NCBI RefSeq assembly: GCF_003533305.1
Contig: NZ_DOEH01000016.1
Location: 101,398 to 165,397 of the forward strand
Source: Providencia sp.
GTDB lineage: Bacteria; Pseudomonadota; Gammaproteobacteria; Enterobacterales; Enterobacteriaceae
Reading direction: 5' to 3'
DNA length: 64,000 nt
Shown: piece after piece, positions 8,188 to 20,583 of the stretch
Layout: every line of letters begins with the position of its first letter
How positions within the stretch are numbered: position 1 is the stretch's first letter
Position numbers and translations under genes: made by a program
The notes under the pieces: generated by a model
The model's database searches: none
Told to the model about the DNA's origin: nothing
Seen by the model: the letters and a program-made list of their open reading frames with translations, nothing else

Positions 8188-8205
8188 ATCCGAAACGTTT
8201 CGGAT
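8188..8205. promoter_or_regulatory. raf operator, downstream copy (perfect 18-base palindrome)
   Basis: ATCCGAAACGTTTCGGAT is a perfect dyad typical of LacI-family operators (CG centre). With the upstream copy it brackets the putative -35 element. That matches what is described for the pRSD2 raf promoter, where O1 and O2 flank the -35 box. Confidence 0.8.
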
Positions 8206-8240
8206 CAATAGTAAGGCATTCCCTATTATGGAGATGTCTT

Positions 8241-10364
8241 ATGTCTGATTTTATTTTACGCTTACAAAGTGCAGTGACCGATGTGGTGATCAAAACCCAT
8301 CCATTTGCAGAAATCATTTATTGGGGACCTCATCTAAGTCACTTTTCCCCGCAAGATGCGGCTTGCTTAACTCGTCCGGTTGCTAATGGTCGTCTGGATG
8401 TTGATTCTCCCGTCACCCTGATGGCTGAATTGGGGCATGGTTTGTTTGGTGCGCCAGGAATTGAAGGTCATCGTCAGGGATTGGATGCTTCACCGATATT
8501 TACGACAATTAAGGTGGAGCAGAATGAACAAAATTTAACCATTTTTAGTGAGGATAAACACGCGGGCTTACGCTTGTGTAGTGAAATTCAACTCGATAGC
8601 AGTGGGGTACTGAATGTTCGCCATGGCTTAACTAATTTACGTGAACAGCCTTGGCAGGTAGATCGCTTTGCCGTGACGTTACCTGTCGCCGAGCGAGCGC
8701 GAGAAGTCATGGCTTTTCATGGCCGTTGGATCCGTGAATTTCAGCCTCATCGCCTGATCCTTGAACACGATAGTTTTGTGTTAGAGAACCGTCGTGGGAG
8801 AACATCCCATGAACATTTTCCCGCAATGATCACCGGTAGTCAGACTTTTAGCGAGATGCAAGGTGAAGTGTGGGGCGTACATTTGGGGTGGAGTGGCAAC
8901 CATCGTCTGCGTGCTGAAGTGAAAACTGATGGGCGACGTTATCTTCAAGCGGAGGCGCTTTATCTGCCGGGGGAAACAGCGTTGGCGGAAGGTGAAACAT
9001 TATGGACACCAAATCTCTACGGGAGCTATTCGGCACAAGGGCTGAACGGCATGAGTCAGCAGTTTCATCGTTACCTACGCGAGCAAATCATTCATTTTCC
9101 CGACAATAAGCCACGCCCTGTACATCTCAATACTTGGGAAGGTATCTATTTTGATCACGACCCACAATACATTATGCGGATGGCGGATGAAGCGGCACAA
9201 CTGGGTGTTGAGCGTTTTATTATTGATGATGGTTGGTTTAAAGGACGAAATGACGATTGGGCAGCACTTGGTGACTGGTATCTCGATGAAAAAAAATATC
9301 CTAATGGTCTGATGCCTGTTATTGAACACGTTAAGTCGCTTGGAATGGAATTTGGTATTTGGGTTGAGCCAGAAATGATTAACCCAGACTCAGATTTATA
9401 TCGTTCACATCCTGATTGGGTATTGGCAATACCCGGTTATGAGACATTAACTGGACGTCATCAGTATGTCCTTAATCTGAATATTCCACAGGTTTTCGAT
9501 TATTTGCTGGAGCGAATGAGTTGGCTTCTAGGTGAACATTTAGTGGATTACGTGAAGTGGGATATGAACCGTGAATTGGTTCAGCCGGGATATAACGGTA
9601 AAGCTGCGGCAGATGCACAAACTCGTCAGTTTTATCGCTTACTGGATACGCTAGTAGCACGTTTCCCTCATATTGAGTTTGAATCTTGCGCCTCGGGTGG
9701 TGGGCGGATTGACTATGAAGTATTGAAGCGTAGCCATCGCTTTTGGGCTTCTGATAATAATGATGCTTTGGAGCGCAATATTATCCAGCGCGGTATGAGT
9801 TATTTTTTCCCGCCGGAGGTAATGGGATCGCATATTGGTAATCGCTATTGTCACGCCACTTTTCGTCAGCACAGTATCACATTTCGCGGCTTAACTGCGT
9901 TGTTTGGTCATATGGGCTTAGAGATCGATCCTGTGAGCGCCGACCAACAGGAACGAGAGGGTTATCGAAAATACACCGCACTGCATAAGCAATGGCGAGA
10001 TGTTATTCACCACGGTGTGCAGTGGCGAGTGGATATGCCGGATGCGACGACTCTCGCTCATGGTGTGGTTAGTCAGGACAAATGTCAGGCAATATTCCTC
10101 GTCAGCCAACTGGCGATGCCAGATTATAGCTTGATGGCACCGCTGCGAATATCTGGTTTGGAGCCAAGCGCTCGTTATCAGCTGACACTGCTTGATCATC
10201 CGAACATTCAAACCACTGGCGAAGGTGGGCATACCATGCGTAAGTTGCCGGAATGGATGACGACGTCACAAACGGTGAGTGGTGAGTGGTTACAACAGGC
10301 AGGGCTGAGTTTGCCCATTCTCGATCCTGAAAGTGCCATTTTGATTGGTCTGCAACGGGTGTAA
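8241..10364 (+). CDS. rafA: Alpha-galactosidase (GH36), RafA
   Basis: 707 residues, essentially the length of plasmid RafA. Hydrolyses terminal alpha-1,6-galactose from melibiose and raffinose in the cytoplasm. It has the GH36 layout: N-terminal beta-sandwich, (beta/alpha)8 barrel (HLNTWEGIYFDHD from about residue 297) and a C-terminal beta domain. The predicted nucleophile is Asp441 in VDYVKWDMNRE and the acid/base is Asp505 in WASDNNDALER. There is no signal peptide. The ATG is preceded by ATGGAG. It is followed 43 bases later by rafB in one operon. Base composition looks somewhat richer in GC than the neighbouring chromosomal genes, consistent with transfer. Confidence 0.92.
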   Translation: MSDFILRLQSAVTDVVIKTHPFAEIIYWGPHLSHFSPQDAACLTRPVANGRLDVDSPVTLMAELGHGLFGAPGIEGHRQGLDASPIFTTIKVEQNEQNLTIFSEDKHAGLRLCSEIQLDSSGVLNVRHGLTNLREQPWQVDRFAVTLPVAERAREVMAFHGRWIREFQPHRLILEHDSFVLENRRGRTSHEHFPAMITGSQTFSEMQGEVWGVHLGWSGNHRLRAEVKTDGRRYLQAEALYLPGETALAEGETLWTPNLYGSYSAQGLNGMSQQFHRYLREQIIHFPDNKPRPVHLNTWEGIYFDHDPQYIMRMADEAAQLGVERFIIDDGWFKGRNDDWAALGDWYLDEKKYPNGLMPVIEHVKSLGMEFGIWVEPEMINPDSDLYRSHPDWVLAIPGYETLTGRHQYVLNLNIPQVFDYLLERMSWLLGEHLVDYVKWDMNRELVQPGYNGKAAADAQTRQFYRLLDTLVARFPHIEFESCASGGGRIDYEVLKRSHRFWASDNNDALERNIIQRGMSYFFPPEVMGSHIGNRYCHATFRQHSITFRGLTALFGHMGLEIDPVSADQQEREGYRKYTALHKQWRDVIHHGVQWRVDMPDATTLAHGVVSQDKCQAIFLVSQLAMPDYSLMAPLRISGLEPSARYQLTLLDHPNIQTTGEGGHTMRKLPEWMTTSQTVSGEWLQQAGLSLPILDPESAILIGLQRV

Positions 10365-10407
10365 TTATATTGGGCTGCGTAAAGTGGCCCTGAATAAGGA
10401 AGATAAA

Positions 10408-11673
10408 ATGTCCATTAGCGCCAGCAATTATAAACGAAATCCCAATTTTTGGATTTTTGGGATGTTCTTTTTTCTCTACTTTTTCATAATGGCTACTTGC
10501 TTTCCATTCCTACCGATTTGGTTGTCGGATGTTATCGGTCTGAATAAAACGGAAACGGGTATTGTTTTTTCGAGTCTGTCTCTTTTCGCTATTTGTTTTC
10601 AGCCAGTATTGGGTTTAGTTTCTGATAAGTTGGGACTGAAAAAGCACCTTATGTGGATCGTGACTATTTTGTTGGTGCTGATTGCACCCTTTTTCCTTTA
10701 TGTTTTTGCACCTTTATTAAAAACGAATATCTGGCTAGGTGCCTTGAGTGGTGGGGCTTATATTGGTTTTGTTTTTTCTGCTGGTGCGGGAGCAATGGAA
10801 GCCTATATTGAACGAATTAGCCGTAACTCTGGATTTGAGTACGGTAAAGCACGGACTTTTGGCTGCCTCGGTTGGGCGTTATGTGCGACAACGGCGGGTA
10901 TGCTTTTTAGCATTAATCCCGAATGGGTGTTTTGGATGGGATCGGCTGCCGCATTGTTGCTAGTGGTTCTTGTGGCAATTGCTAAACCGCAAACTAATCA
11001 AACCGCTCAGGTGATGGACTCTTTAGGTGCTAACCGTTCTGCTGTGGATTTTAAGAGCGCTATAAGGTTATTTCGTCAGCGTAAAATGTGGATGTTTATT
11101 TTGTATGTGGTCGGTGTAGCTTGTGTATATGACGTATTCGATCAACAGTTCGCGACTTTCTTTAAATCTTTTTTCACTACACCAGAAGCAGGGACTCGTG
11201 CTTTTGGTTTTGCGACAACTGCGGGAGAAATTTGTAATGCCATTATTATGTTTTGTTCGCCATGGATTATTAACCGTATTGGCGCTAAAAATACCTTGTT
11301 GATTGCGGGTATGGTGATGTCGGCTAGAATTATTGGTTCCTCTTTTGCGACGACAGCGGCTGAAGTTATTGCACTAAAAATGCTGCACGCGTTGGAAGTC
11401 CCGTTTCTTTTAGTGGGGGCTTTTAAATATATCACAGGTGTTTTTGATACCCGTTTGTCAGCAACGATTTATCTCGTTGGCTTTCAATTTTCAAAGCAAG
11501 TGTCTGCCATTTTCCTCTCTGCTTTTGCGGGTAATATGTATGACAGAATTGGTTTCCAAAATACTTATATGATCCTTGGCGGAATTGCACTGAGTATTAC
11601 ATTAATTTCGGCACTAACATTGTCAGGAAAATCGGCTGTGGAGAATAAGGATAATAAGGCTCTAGCGATGTAA
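10408..11673 (+). CDS. rafB: Raffinose/melibiose:H+ symporter (LacY family), RafB
   Basis: 421 residues from the ATG at 10408, which has AAGGA in front; the longer open frame starts inside rafA. It is a 12-TM oligosaccharide:H+ symporter of the MFS, closely similar to the LacY encoded 4.6 kb downstream. The N-terminus (NPNFWIFGMFFFLYFFIMA), the DKLGLKKHLMW loop, AMEAYIERISR and LHALEVPF (the LacY H322/E325 region) are all present. It follows rafA directly. No sucrose hydrolase (rafD) or porin (rafY) gene is present, so sucrose released from raffinose must be used by another route. Confidence 0.9.
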   Translation: MSISASNYKRNPNFWIFGMFFFLYFFIMATCFPFLPIWLSDVIGLNKTETGIVFSSLSLFAICFQPVLGLVSDKLGLKKHLMWIVTILLVLIAPFFLYVFAPLLKTNIWLGALSGGAYIGFVFSAGAGAMEAYIERISRNSGFEYGKARTFGCLGWALCATTAGMLFSINPEWVFWMGSAAALLLVVLVAIAKPQTNQTAQVMDSLGANRSAVDFKSAIRLFRQRKMWMFILYVVGVACVYDVFDQQFATFFKSFFTTPEAGTRAFGFATTAGEICNAIIMFCSPWIINRIGAKNTLLIAGMVMSARIIGSSFATTAAEVIALKMLHALEVPFLLVGAFKYITGVFDTRLSATIYLVGFQFSKQVSAIFLSAFAGNMYDRIGFQNTYMILGGIALSITLISALTLSGKSAVENKDNKALAM

Positions 11674-11864
11674 TTAAGGTGAAAGTATTTATTGTTCATT
11701 GAGTTGCTTTATCTGTTTGCCTTGTTTCAGTGATTGTCCTGTATATGATGATGTTATCGAATTTTAACCAAAGACGAGGGGTTGAGGGGATCGTAACAAA
11801 TATCTCAAGGGACGAATTGGATTGCATTACAACAACCTCTTTCTACATTGTGGGGATTTTAAGA

Positions 11865-11870
11865 TATACT
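11865..11870 (+). promoter_or_regulatory. Possible -10 element for lacI
   Basis: TATACT lies 33 bases upstream of the lacI ATG in the 230-base gap after rafB. The -35 is poorly matched (TTCTAC around 11841). I see no intrinsic terminator between rafB and lacI, so read-through from the raf operon into lacI is possible. Confidence 0.35.
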
Positions 11871-11903
11871 TGGCTAAAATCTGACTTAGGAGAAATTAGA
11901 GAA

Positions 11904-12986
11904 ATGTCGCAGAAATTGACCACGCTAAATGATGTAGCTGCACTAGCCGGTGTTTCTTACCAGACGGTTTCGCGTGTGATCAATAATTCTTCTGCGGTGG
12001 CGGAGAAAACACGGCTAAATGTATTTTCAGCGATGGAAACACTTAACTACATTCCAAATCAGGTCGCTCAAAAATTAGCCGGTAAACAAATATATACGCT
12101 GGGTCTCGCAACTACCGATCTTGCACTTCATGCACCGTCCAAAATTGCTTCTGCGATTAAAAAACAAGCTAATGAATTAGGCTATAGTGTGGTTATTTCA
12201 ATGACTCAAGAGCTTGAGACCGCTGCTGTAAAAAAAGCGGTTAATGAATTATTAGCTCAGCGAGTTGATGGCATTATTATTAATATTCCTCTAAATAATG
12301 AGCAAGCAATTGAAATTAATGAATTATGTTGCAATACATTTGTTGTCTTTCTTGATATTGACCCTGTAAGCCCATTACGTTCTATCATGACTAATTCGTT
12401 TGAAGGTGGAGTGCAAGGTGCTCGTCACTTAGTTGAGTTAGGGCATAAATCGATAGCGCTAATTCAAGGCCCTGAATCCTCAATTTCTTCCCAACTTAGG
12501 TTGCAAGGTTGGATGAAAGTTTTAAATGCAGAAGATATTCAACCATTCTCGTTATTGCGAGGAGATTGGAGTGCCGAGTCAGGTTACCAGCTTGGCTGCC
12601 GATTAGTGGCTTATCCAAAAAAGCCTAGTGCTATTTTAGTTGCTAATGATCAAATGGCACTTGGTGTTTTACGTGCGTTACATGAGTCAGGAATTGATGT
12701 CCCCAATCAAATTTCGCTTATTGGCTATGATGATACTGACGATAGCGCTTATTTTTACCCACCCTTAACTACTATTAGGCAAGATTTTGATTTATTAGGC
12801 CGTAAAGCTGCTGAGTTTATGATCAATTTATTAGCGAAAAGTAATATTGCGCCAATCCAATCGGTTTTACCTACGGAGTTGGTTATTCGACAAACAACCT
12901 CTATATTCCAGCTCAACCATGAGTTGAATTCCTATAAACTAGCACAGCAATTACGTAATATTGCTAATAAATTAACCAATGCTTAA
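11904..12986 (+). CDS. lacI: Lactose operon repressor LacI
   Basis: 360 residues from the ATG at 11904, the same length as E. coli LacI; the longer open frame has no family match at its N-terminus. The HTH LNDVAALAGVSYQTVSRVINN has the same recognition-helix residues (YQ...R) as E. coli LacI, so it should read a TGTGAGCG-type half-site. The hinge YIPNQVAQKLAGKQ is nearly identical. The inducer domain keeps QGPESSISSQLRLQGW and NDQMALG. The C-terminal Leu/Ile heptads (YKLAQQLRNIANKL) indicate tetramer formation, needed for DNA looping. It is transcribed in the same direction as lacZ, 169 bases before it. Confidence 0.93.
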   Translation: MSQKLTTLNDVAALAGVSYQTVSRVINNSSAVAEKTRLNVFSAMETLNYIPNQVAQKLAGKQIYTLGLATTDLALHAPSKIASAIKKQANELGYSVVISMTQELETAAVKKAVNELLAQRVDGIIINIPLNNEQAIEINELCCNTFVVFLDIDPVSPLRSIMTNSFEGGVQGARHLVELGHKSIALIQGPESSISSQLRLQGWMKVLNAEDIQPFSLLRGDWSAESGYQLGCRLVAYPKKPSAILVANDQMALGVLRALHESGIDVPNQISLIGYDDTDDSAYFYPPLTTIRQDFDLLGRKAAEFMINLLAKSNIAPIQSVLPTELVIRQTTSIFQLNHELNSYKLAQQLRNIANKLTNA

Positions 12987-13047
12987 GCTGAACCTGCTCG
13001 CGCTAAAATTTTAACCATATCACTTAAATCACAATAAACTGTTCTCA

Positions 13048-13068
13048 AACTGTGAGCGGTTACCTTAT
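13048..13068. promoter_or_regulatory. lac auxiliary operator (O3-like)
   Basis: Aligned to the 21-base E. coli lac operator it keeps the TGTGAGCGG left half exactly (13051-13059), with a degenerate right half. Its centre is 70 bases upstream of the centre of the promoter-proximal operator. It occupies the position of O3 between lacI and lacZ. Confidence 0.7.
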
Positions 13069-13083
13069 TTTTAGATTATTGGC

Positions 13084-13089
13084 TTTACA
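13084..13089 (+). promoter_or_regulatory. Putative lac promoter -35 element
   Basis: TTTACA, identical to the E. coli lac -35 hexamer, lies between the two operators. The -10 is unclear: AATTTA (13107) or ATTTAA (13108) lie at 17-18 bases. A weak CRP-like site (TATCA-N6-TCACA, 13018-13033) is upstream. Confidence 0.5.
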
Positions 13090-13117
13090 ATTTCAGTGTC
13101 TGTGACAATTTAATTAA

Positions 13118-16254
<3,137 letters not shown>

Positions 16255-16283
16255 TTCGTCGCTACCTAAAAGGACTCTATATT

Positions 16284-17528
16284 ATGTATTATTTAAAAAA
16301 TAAGAATTTCTGGTTATTTGGTAGCTTCTTCTTTTTCTACTTTTTTATTATGGGGGCTTATTTCCCATTTTTCCCCATTTGGTTAGCGGATGTTAATCAG
16401 GTGACGAAAGCGGAAACAGGCATAATTTTTGCCAGTATTTCTTTGTGCTCGCTAATTTTTCAGCCCGTATTTGGCGTGATGTCAGATAAATTGGGTTTGA
16501 AGAAAAATTTAATGTGGATCATTACCGGCATGTTGGTGATGTTTGGCCCATTTTTCATTTATGTCTTCGGTCCATTACTCAAAATTAATATCTATTTAGC
16601 TTCAGTTGTTGGCGGAATTTATTTAGGGTTTATCTATAACGGCGGAGCCCCCGTTATAGAAGCTTATATTGAAAAAGTTAGCCGTAGGAGCTCTTTTGAG
16701 TTTGGTCGAGCTCGGTTATTTGGTTGTATTGGCTGGGCTATTTGCGCCTCGATAGCCGGTATCATGATGACGATTAATGACCAATTTGTTTTTTGGATGG
16801 GGTCAGTTTGTGCCATTTTGCTGGCCATATTACTTTATTTTGCTAAGCCTGAAGCAAATAGCAGTGCTCAGGTGGCTGATGAACTGGGTGCAAATAAAAA
16901 GCCAGTTACCTTAAAACTCATCTTCTTATTATTTAAAGATCCAAAACTATGGTTTCTCAGTCTGTTTGTCATCGGTGTTTCTTGTACCTATGATGTTTTT
17001 GATCAGCAGTTTGCGAGTTTTTTCGTCGGTTTTTTTGATAATCGAAATCAAGGTATTCGTGTATTTGGTTATGTCACAACTTTAGGTGAATTATTAAATG
17101 CGACTATTATGTTTTTTGCGCCCGCAATCATTAATCGTATCGGGGCAAAAAATGGTTTGCTAATCGCAGGTATGATTATGGCAATCCGTATATTAGGGTC
17201 AGCAATTGCCTCATCTGCTGTTGAAGTGGTTATTCTCAAAACGTTACATATGTTTGAAGTGCCATTCTTGATTGTGGGTTGCTTTAAATATATTACGACA
17301 GTATTCGAGGTTCGGTTTTCAGCGACTATCTACTTAGTTTGTTTTTGTTTCTTTAAACAGTTGTCAATTATGGTTATGTCTGTTTTTACGGGGCGGTTAT
17401 ATGAAAGTGTTGGCTTTCAAGGAACCTATCTCATTTTAGGGTGTATTGCTTTGACCTTCACGATTATTTCCTATTTTACACTGACATCACCCGCGAAGGC
17501 GAGGTACGCTAAATCGCCGAGTAGTTAA
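16284..17528 (+). CDS. lacY: Lactose permease LacY
   Basis: 414 residues from the ATG at 16284, which has AAAGGA upstream; the longer frame starts within lacZ. It aligns without gaps to the E. coli LacY N-terminus ([13 protein letters not shown]). It keeps the substrate and proton residues: Glu126 and Arg144 ([20 protein letters not shown]), Cys148, the Glu of TLGELLNA (E269), the Arg of INRIGAKN (R302) and LHMFEVPF (H322/E325). It is a 12-TM inner-membrane lactose:H+ symporter and the last gene of the lac operon. It is a close paralogue of rafB in the same block. Confidence 0.96.
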   Translation: MYYLKNKNFWLFGSFFFFYFFIMGAYFPFFPIWLADVNQVTKAETGIIFASISLCSLIFQPVFGVMSDKLGLKKNLMWIITGMLVMFGPFFIYVFGPLLKINIYLASVVGGIYLGFIYNGGAPVIEAYIEKVSRRSSFEFGRARLFGCIGWAICASIAGIMMTINDQFVFWMGSVCAILLAILLYFAKPEANSSAQVADELGANKKPVTLKLIFLLFKDPKLWFLSLFVIGVSCTYDVFDQQFASFFVGFFDNRNQGIRVFGYVTTLGELLNATIMFFAPAIINRIGAKNGLLIAGMIMAIRILGSAIASSAVEVVILKTLHMFEVPFLIVGCFKYITTVFEVRFSATIYLVCFCFFKQLSIMVMSVFTGRLYESVGFQGTYLILGCIALTFTIISYFTLTSPAKARYAKSPSS

Positions 17529-17537
17529 ATAGCATGT

Positions 17538-17565
17538 AAAAAAAAACACCTCCCGAGGGAGGTGT
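17538..17565 (-). terminator. Intrinsic terminator for yqjF (minus strand)
   Basis: Stem ACACCTCC (17546-17553) / GGAGGTGT (17558-17565) with loop CGAG. On the minus strand it is followed by a run of nine T (17538-17546 read as A on the plus strand). It lies between the convergent lacY and yqjF genes. On the plus strand only a poor T tail follows, so it may stop lacY transcripts weakly. Confidence 0.85.
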
Positions 17566-17623
17566 GAATAAAAACAAATGAATACAAATCAATAAGGTAA
17601 TTATGAGGGTACTGATTCTTTGG

Positions 17624-18019
17624 TTACCATTTCTTACCAAGTAAGAAATCGAGACTAAATTTACCTGGGCCTGTCACTGCTAATAACAGATAACCGCCCG
17701 CGATAGTAAAGTTTTTCATGAACATGGTACTGTTTGCGCCCACACTAAAATCTGCGTGGAATAATAAAGCAGTCAACACCGTGAAACCGGCAGTGAACAG
17801 AGCCGTTGTACGGGTTAATAAACCTAAAAGAACGGCAATACCACCACCGAGTTCAAGCAAAATAGTGAGCGGCAGTAAAAAGCCAGGCACGCCCATCGCT
17901 TGCATATAAGCTTGTGTGCCTGCATAGGCATCACCTAATTTACCGTAACCTGCCACAATAAACAGAATTGGCATCATAATACGAGCAAGTAATATCGCAC
18001 TACTTTCTAAATTTTTCAT
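17624..18019 (-). CDS. yqjF: DoxX family membrane protein YqjF
   Basis: 131 residues with four hydrophobic segments, typical of small DoxX/YqjF proteins (E. coli YqjF has 130). The N-terminus has ILLARIMMPILFIVAGYGKL, the usual DoxX signature. Biochemical role is unclear; E. coli yqjF has been used as a promoter responsive to nitroaromatic breakdown products through YhaJ. It lies downstream of yqjK but is separated by a terminator-like hairpin. GGAGAG precedes the ATG. Confidence 0.88.
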   Translation of the reverse strand: MKNLESSAILLARIMMPILFIVAGYGKLGDAYAGTQAYMQAMGVPGFLLPLTILLELGGGIAVLLGLLTRTTALFTAGFTVLTALLFHADFSVGANSTMFMKNFTIAGGYLLLAVTGPGKFSLDFLLGKKW

Positions 18020-18206
18020 CGAAACTCTCCAGACAAAACAAGTTTTAAATATAAGTTAATTGCGATATAAGTCGCGTTATACGGTAATTTTCAGCACAAA
18101 AAGGTGAGAATTATTTGATGAAGCTATAATAGCGAATGGGTTATTCAATAAAAAGCAAAGGTTATTAACAATGAAGTACAAAAAAATTGAATGAGATGAG
18201 ACGTAA

Positions 18207-18232
18207 AAAAAGCCTTTTTTAAAAGGCTTTTT
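18207..18232. terminator. Bidirectional intrinsic terminator between yqjK and yqjF
   Basis: AAAAAGCCTTTT (18207-18218) and its complement (18221-18232) form a 12-base stem with A/T-rich flanks that give a T tail on either strand. It ends the yqjDEK transcript on the minus strand, 30 bases after yqjK. Confidence 0.8.
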
Positions 18233-18261
18233 ATAACTAATTGAATTAAAACGATTAAATT

Positions 18262-18561
18262 TTATTTATTACTTGCTTTTATAGCACCTTGTACTGTTCT
18301 GACAAGGCTCCATGTTGCGATTGCTTTTTTTCCTAATGAAAAAAATTGTTTTGGGCGTTTGAGGGTATAAATAGAAATAAGCCCAGTGACAGCAATAAAT
18401 ATAGGCTTAAAGGTGACTATCGTTTGCCAAGCGCGATCATAAGGAGCGGTAGCCTGTAACCAATCACGCGAACTTATCGCTAGGTCAAGTCGCTGTTGCT
18501 CTATTTCCTTCACTAATCGTTGCTTTCTTTGTGCTAATAACTGATTTTTACTTTTGCTCAT
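18262..18561 (-). CDS. yqjK: YqjK family protein
   Basis: 99 residues from the second of two adjacent ATGs, which sits 6 bases from AGGAG. It is a strongly basic N-terminal helix (QRKQRLVKEIEQQRLDLAI) followed by one hydrophobic segment near IAVTGLISIYTL. It matches the YqjK family in sequence and context. Its start overlaps the end of yqjE by 14 bases, so it is probably translationally coupled. Function is unknown; together with YqjD and YqjE it forms an inner-membrane stress/stationary-phase set in E. coli. Confidence 0.85.
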   Translation of the reverse strand: MSKSKNQLLAQRKQRLVKEIEQQRLDLAISSRDWLQATAPYDRAWQTIVTFKPIFIAVTGLISIYTLKRPKQFFSLGKKAIATWSLVRTVQGAIKASNK

Positions 18562-18964
18562 CATCTGCTCCTGTTAATGCCTTGGAGTCATGACTTAGTT
18601 GTTCACGTGTGGAGCCTAGTAGCGTTGATTGCTTGGCTTTTTTTAGCGTCCATATGGCAAAAATAATAGCGAGTAGAATGAGGCTACCCGTGGTAATAGC
18701 GAGAGCTTGATAACGGTAAATGGGGTCAACAGACCAGAAAATAAGGCCAATAAGGCACATTAGACCAAATGCCGTAAAAAGAAGAGTGATCCCAACCAAT
18801 AACATTAATTGGATAAGGTTAACTTTTTCTTCTTCTAATTCGACAGCGATGAGCTGAATGCGAGTTTCGACCATTTTAACGCCGATACTCGCAATTCTTT
18901 GTAGTGAGTCAAGGACCCCTTTACCGGGGCCCTGACGTTGCGGTTGTTGTTCCGTTTGTTTCAT
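18548..18964 (-). CDS. yqjE: Phage holin family / YqjE membrane protein
   Basis: 138 residues with two strong transmembrane segments (LMLLVGITLLFTAFGLMCLI and LAITTGSLILLAIIFAIW), as in YqjE. The cytoplasmic N-terminus has the family-typical LQRIASIGVKMVETRIQL. It is likely an inner-membrane protein of unknown activity. It lies 12 bases downstream of yqjD and overlaps yqjK. The ribosome-binding site is weak, suggesting coupling to yqjD. Confidence 0.87.
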   Translation of the reverse strand: MKQTEQQPQRQGPGKGVLDSLQRIASIGVKMVETRIQLIAVELEEEKVNLIQLMLLVGITLLFTAFGLMCLIGLIFWSVDPIYRYQALAITTGSLILLAIIFAIWTLKKAKQSTLLGSTREQLSHDSKALTGADDEQK

Positions 18965-18976
18965 AACAATTCGTTA

Positions 18977-19282
18977 TTAACGTTTAGCGAGAAGAACGCC
19001 AAGAACAACACCGACTGCTGCACCAATACCAATACCCGTCCATGGATTTTCACGGACATAGTTATCAGCACGGCCCGCAATCTCTTTCGTCTGTTCAGTG
19101 ATGCGTTCGCTCGCTTGGCTAAGCTTTGCTCTTGATGAATAGAGCGCATCCTGTGCTTTGGATTTTAGGCTTTCAATTTCTTCTTTCGATTTGTTTCCAG
19201 TGTCGTTTAACATTGCTTCGAGAGAGTCGGCCAGCGATCTTAGTTCAACGCGTAGATCTTCAGATGAATGATTTGATGACAT
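18977..19282 (-). CDS. yqjD: ElaB/YqjD family ribosome-associated membrane protein
   Basis: 101 residues from the ATG at 19282, which has a strong AGGAGG 6 bases upstream; an in-frame extension to 19336 has no such site. The amphipathic N-terminal helical region (DUF883) is followed by a C-terminal hydrophobic anchor (GIGIGAAVGVVLGVLLAKR). The RENPWTGIGIGAAVGVVLG tail is characteristic. E. coli YqjD tethers to the inner membrane and binds 70S ribosomes in stationary phase. First gene of yqjDEK. Confidence 0.9.
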   Translation of the reverse strand: MSSNHSSEDLRVELRSLADSLEAMLNDTGNKSKEEIESLKSKAQDALYSSRAKLSQASERITEQTKEIAGRADNYVRENPWTGIGIGAAVGVVLGVLLAKR

Positions 19283-19538
19283 ATTAGAACCTCCTATCAA
19301 TAGAAAAAATATCTTAACTCCATTAACAATAGTCATTTTTTTGCTAAGTGCAATGGGGTATATCCTGATTTCATGTTTAAAATCTAAAAAAATAAAAAAA
19401 TTTACAATTAGAAAATAAAGTATGTAATCAAATAGTTAAATATAGGGAGTGGGAGAAGTGATAGTAGGCTAAATAAGACAAGGTAAAAGTATGTAAAATA
19501 AAGGTGTGGGAGCGTTAAAATCGGCCCCCACAAGAGAA

Positions 19539-20207
19539 TTAGCCAGCTTTCTTACCGGAAAGTTTTTTCTTAACCACAACAGCAATACTGCCGACAAGGC
19601 CAATAATCAACAGTCCAACAGGGATCAACATCAGTACATTCATTATGCGATGTTCATATTGTAAGAAAATTGGACTTTTGCCGAATCCATAACCGATTGC
19701 GGTTAAAATCAATACCCATAATAAGCCACTGAGCCAGTTGAATATTTGAAAACGACCATTTTTCAATCCTGCGAGGCCAGCAATAGTTGGCAGCAAGGTT
19801 CTAACGAACGCTAAAAAACGACCTATTAGGAGAGCGGCAAGACCATGGCGGTGGAATAAACTATAGGCGCGCTGGTGGTAGTGTTCGGGGAGGTGTGAGA
19901 GCCAACCTTTAACCAATTTTGTATTTCCAAGCCATCGCCCCTGTATATAACCGACCCAACAGCCTAAACTTGCGCCTGCGGTTAATATTACAATAGTTAG
20001 CGGGTAGCTCAACGTACCTTTAGCAATCAAAACACCAACTAAAATCAATAAGCTATCTCCGGGTAAAAATGCGGCCGGAAGAACTCCATTTTCAAGAAAG
20101 AGAATAGAGAACAGCATAAAATAAATAGCCCATACTAAAGACGGGTTAGATAGAGTGACATAATCTTGGTGCCAAAGGGCAAAAAAAAGTTCTTTAACTA
20201 ATTCCAT
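19539..20207 (-). CDS. yqjA: DedA family membrane transporter YqjA
   Basis: 222 residues, similar over its full length to E. coli YqjA (220 residues), including FLENGVLPAAFLPGDSLLIL, the GRFLAFVRTLLPTIAGL motif with conserved Arg residues, and NWLSGLLWV. DedA proteins support membrane homeostasis, the proton-motive force and alkaline or drug tolerance, probably as lipid or proton-dependent transporters. In E. coli yqjA is followed by mzrA; here the 200 bases between yqjA and yqjD hold no such gene. Confidence 0.93.
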   Translation of the reverse strand: MELVKELFFALWHQDYVTLSNPSLVWAIYFMLFSILFLENGVLPAAFLPGDSLLILVGVLIAKGTLSYPLTIVILTAGASLGCWVGYIQGRWLGNTKLVKGWLSHLPEHYHQRAYSLFHRHGLAALLIGRFLAFVRTLLPTIAGLAGLKNGRFQIFNWLSGLLWVLILTAIGYGFGKSPIFLQYEHRIMNVLMLIPVGLLIIGLVGSIAVVVKKKLSGKKAG

Positions 20208-20548
20208 TAATGTTTCCTAAACGGCAATAACAGCAACAAACTTGTTGTTGGGCAGGGAGAAATGGATTAAGTGGATACCTGAGTGAAACTCGCGTTTCCG
20301 CAGGCTGTTAGTTTTAAAGCACGCCCACTTTAACAAAACAGAAAATAACTAAACAGTAAATTTTAAGCTTATTTTTAGTATTCATTTAAGTTTCGGGTGT
20401 TTTTTACAATTTCTCTCTCTTTTTTGGTTAAACGTAAAGTACCTAAAAAATACGTTTAGAGCTATAGTTTGTCCGAAAAAGTCGGAAAAAATCACTTAAT
20501 TTGCTATTTATCGATCCAAATATTTTTTGAATTGTTACTTTGTACTTA

Positions 20549-20577
20549 TTGCATTTTAAGACTATTTACATTATCTT
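20549..20577 (+). promoter_or_regulatory. Candidate promoter for the alx riboswitch leader
   Basis: TTGCAT (20549-20554) and TATCTT (20572-20577) are separated by 17 bases, placing transcription start near 20584, just before the first conserved riboswitch bases. Confidence 0.5.
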
Positions 20578-20583
20578 CACTGG

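Noticed and set aside
11730..11903. N-terminal extension of LacI
   Set aside because: The upstream in-frame codons have no LacI-family similarity, and the ATG at 11904 gives the standard start just before the HTH.
13018..13033. CRP site upstream of lac
   Set aside because: TATCA-N6-TCACA matches only one half well and its distance to the uncertain promoter is not convincing; mentioned but not called.
17546..17565. Terminator for lacY
   Set aside because: The strong T-run lies on the minus strand, so the hairpin primarily serves yqjF; lacY termination here would be weak.
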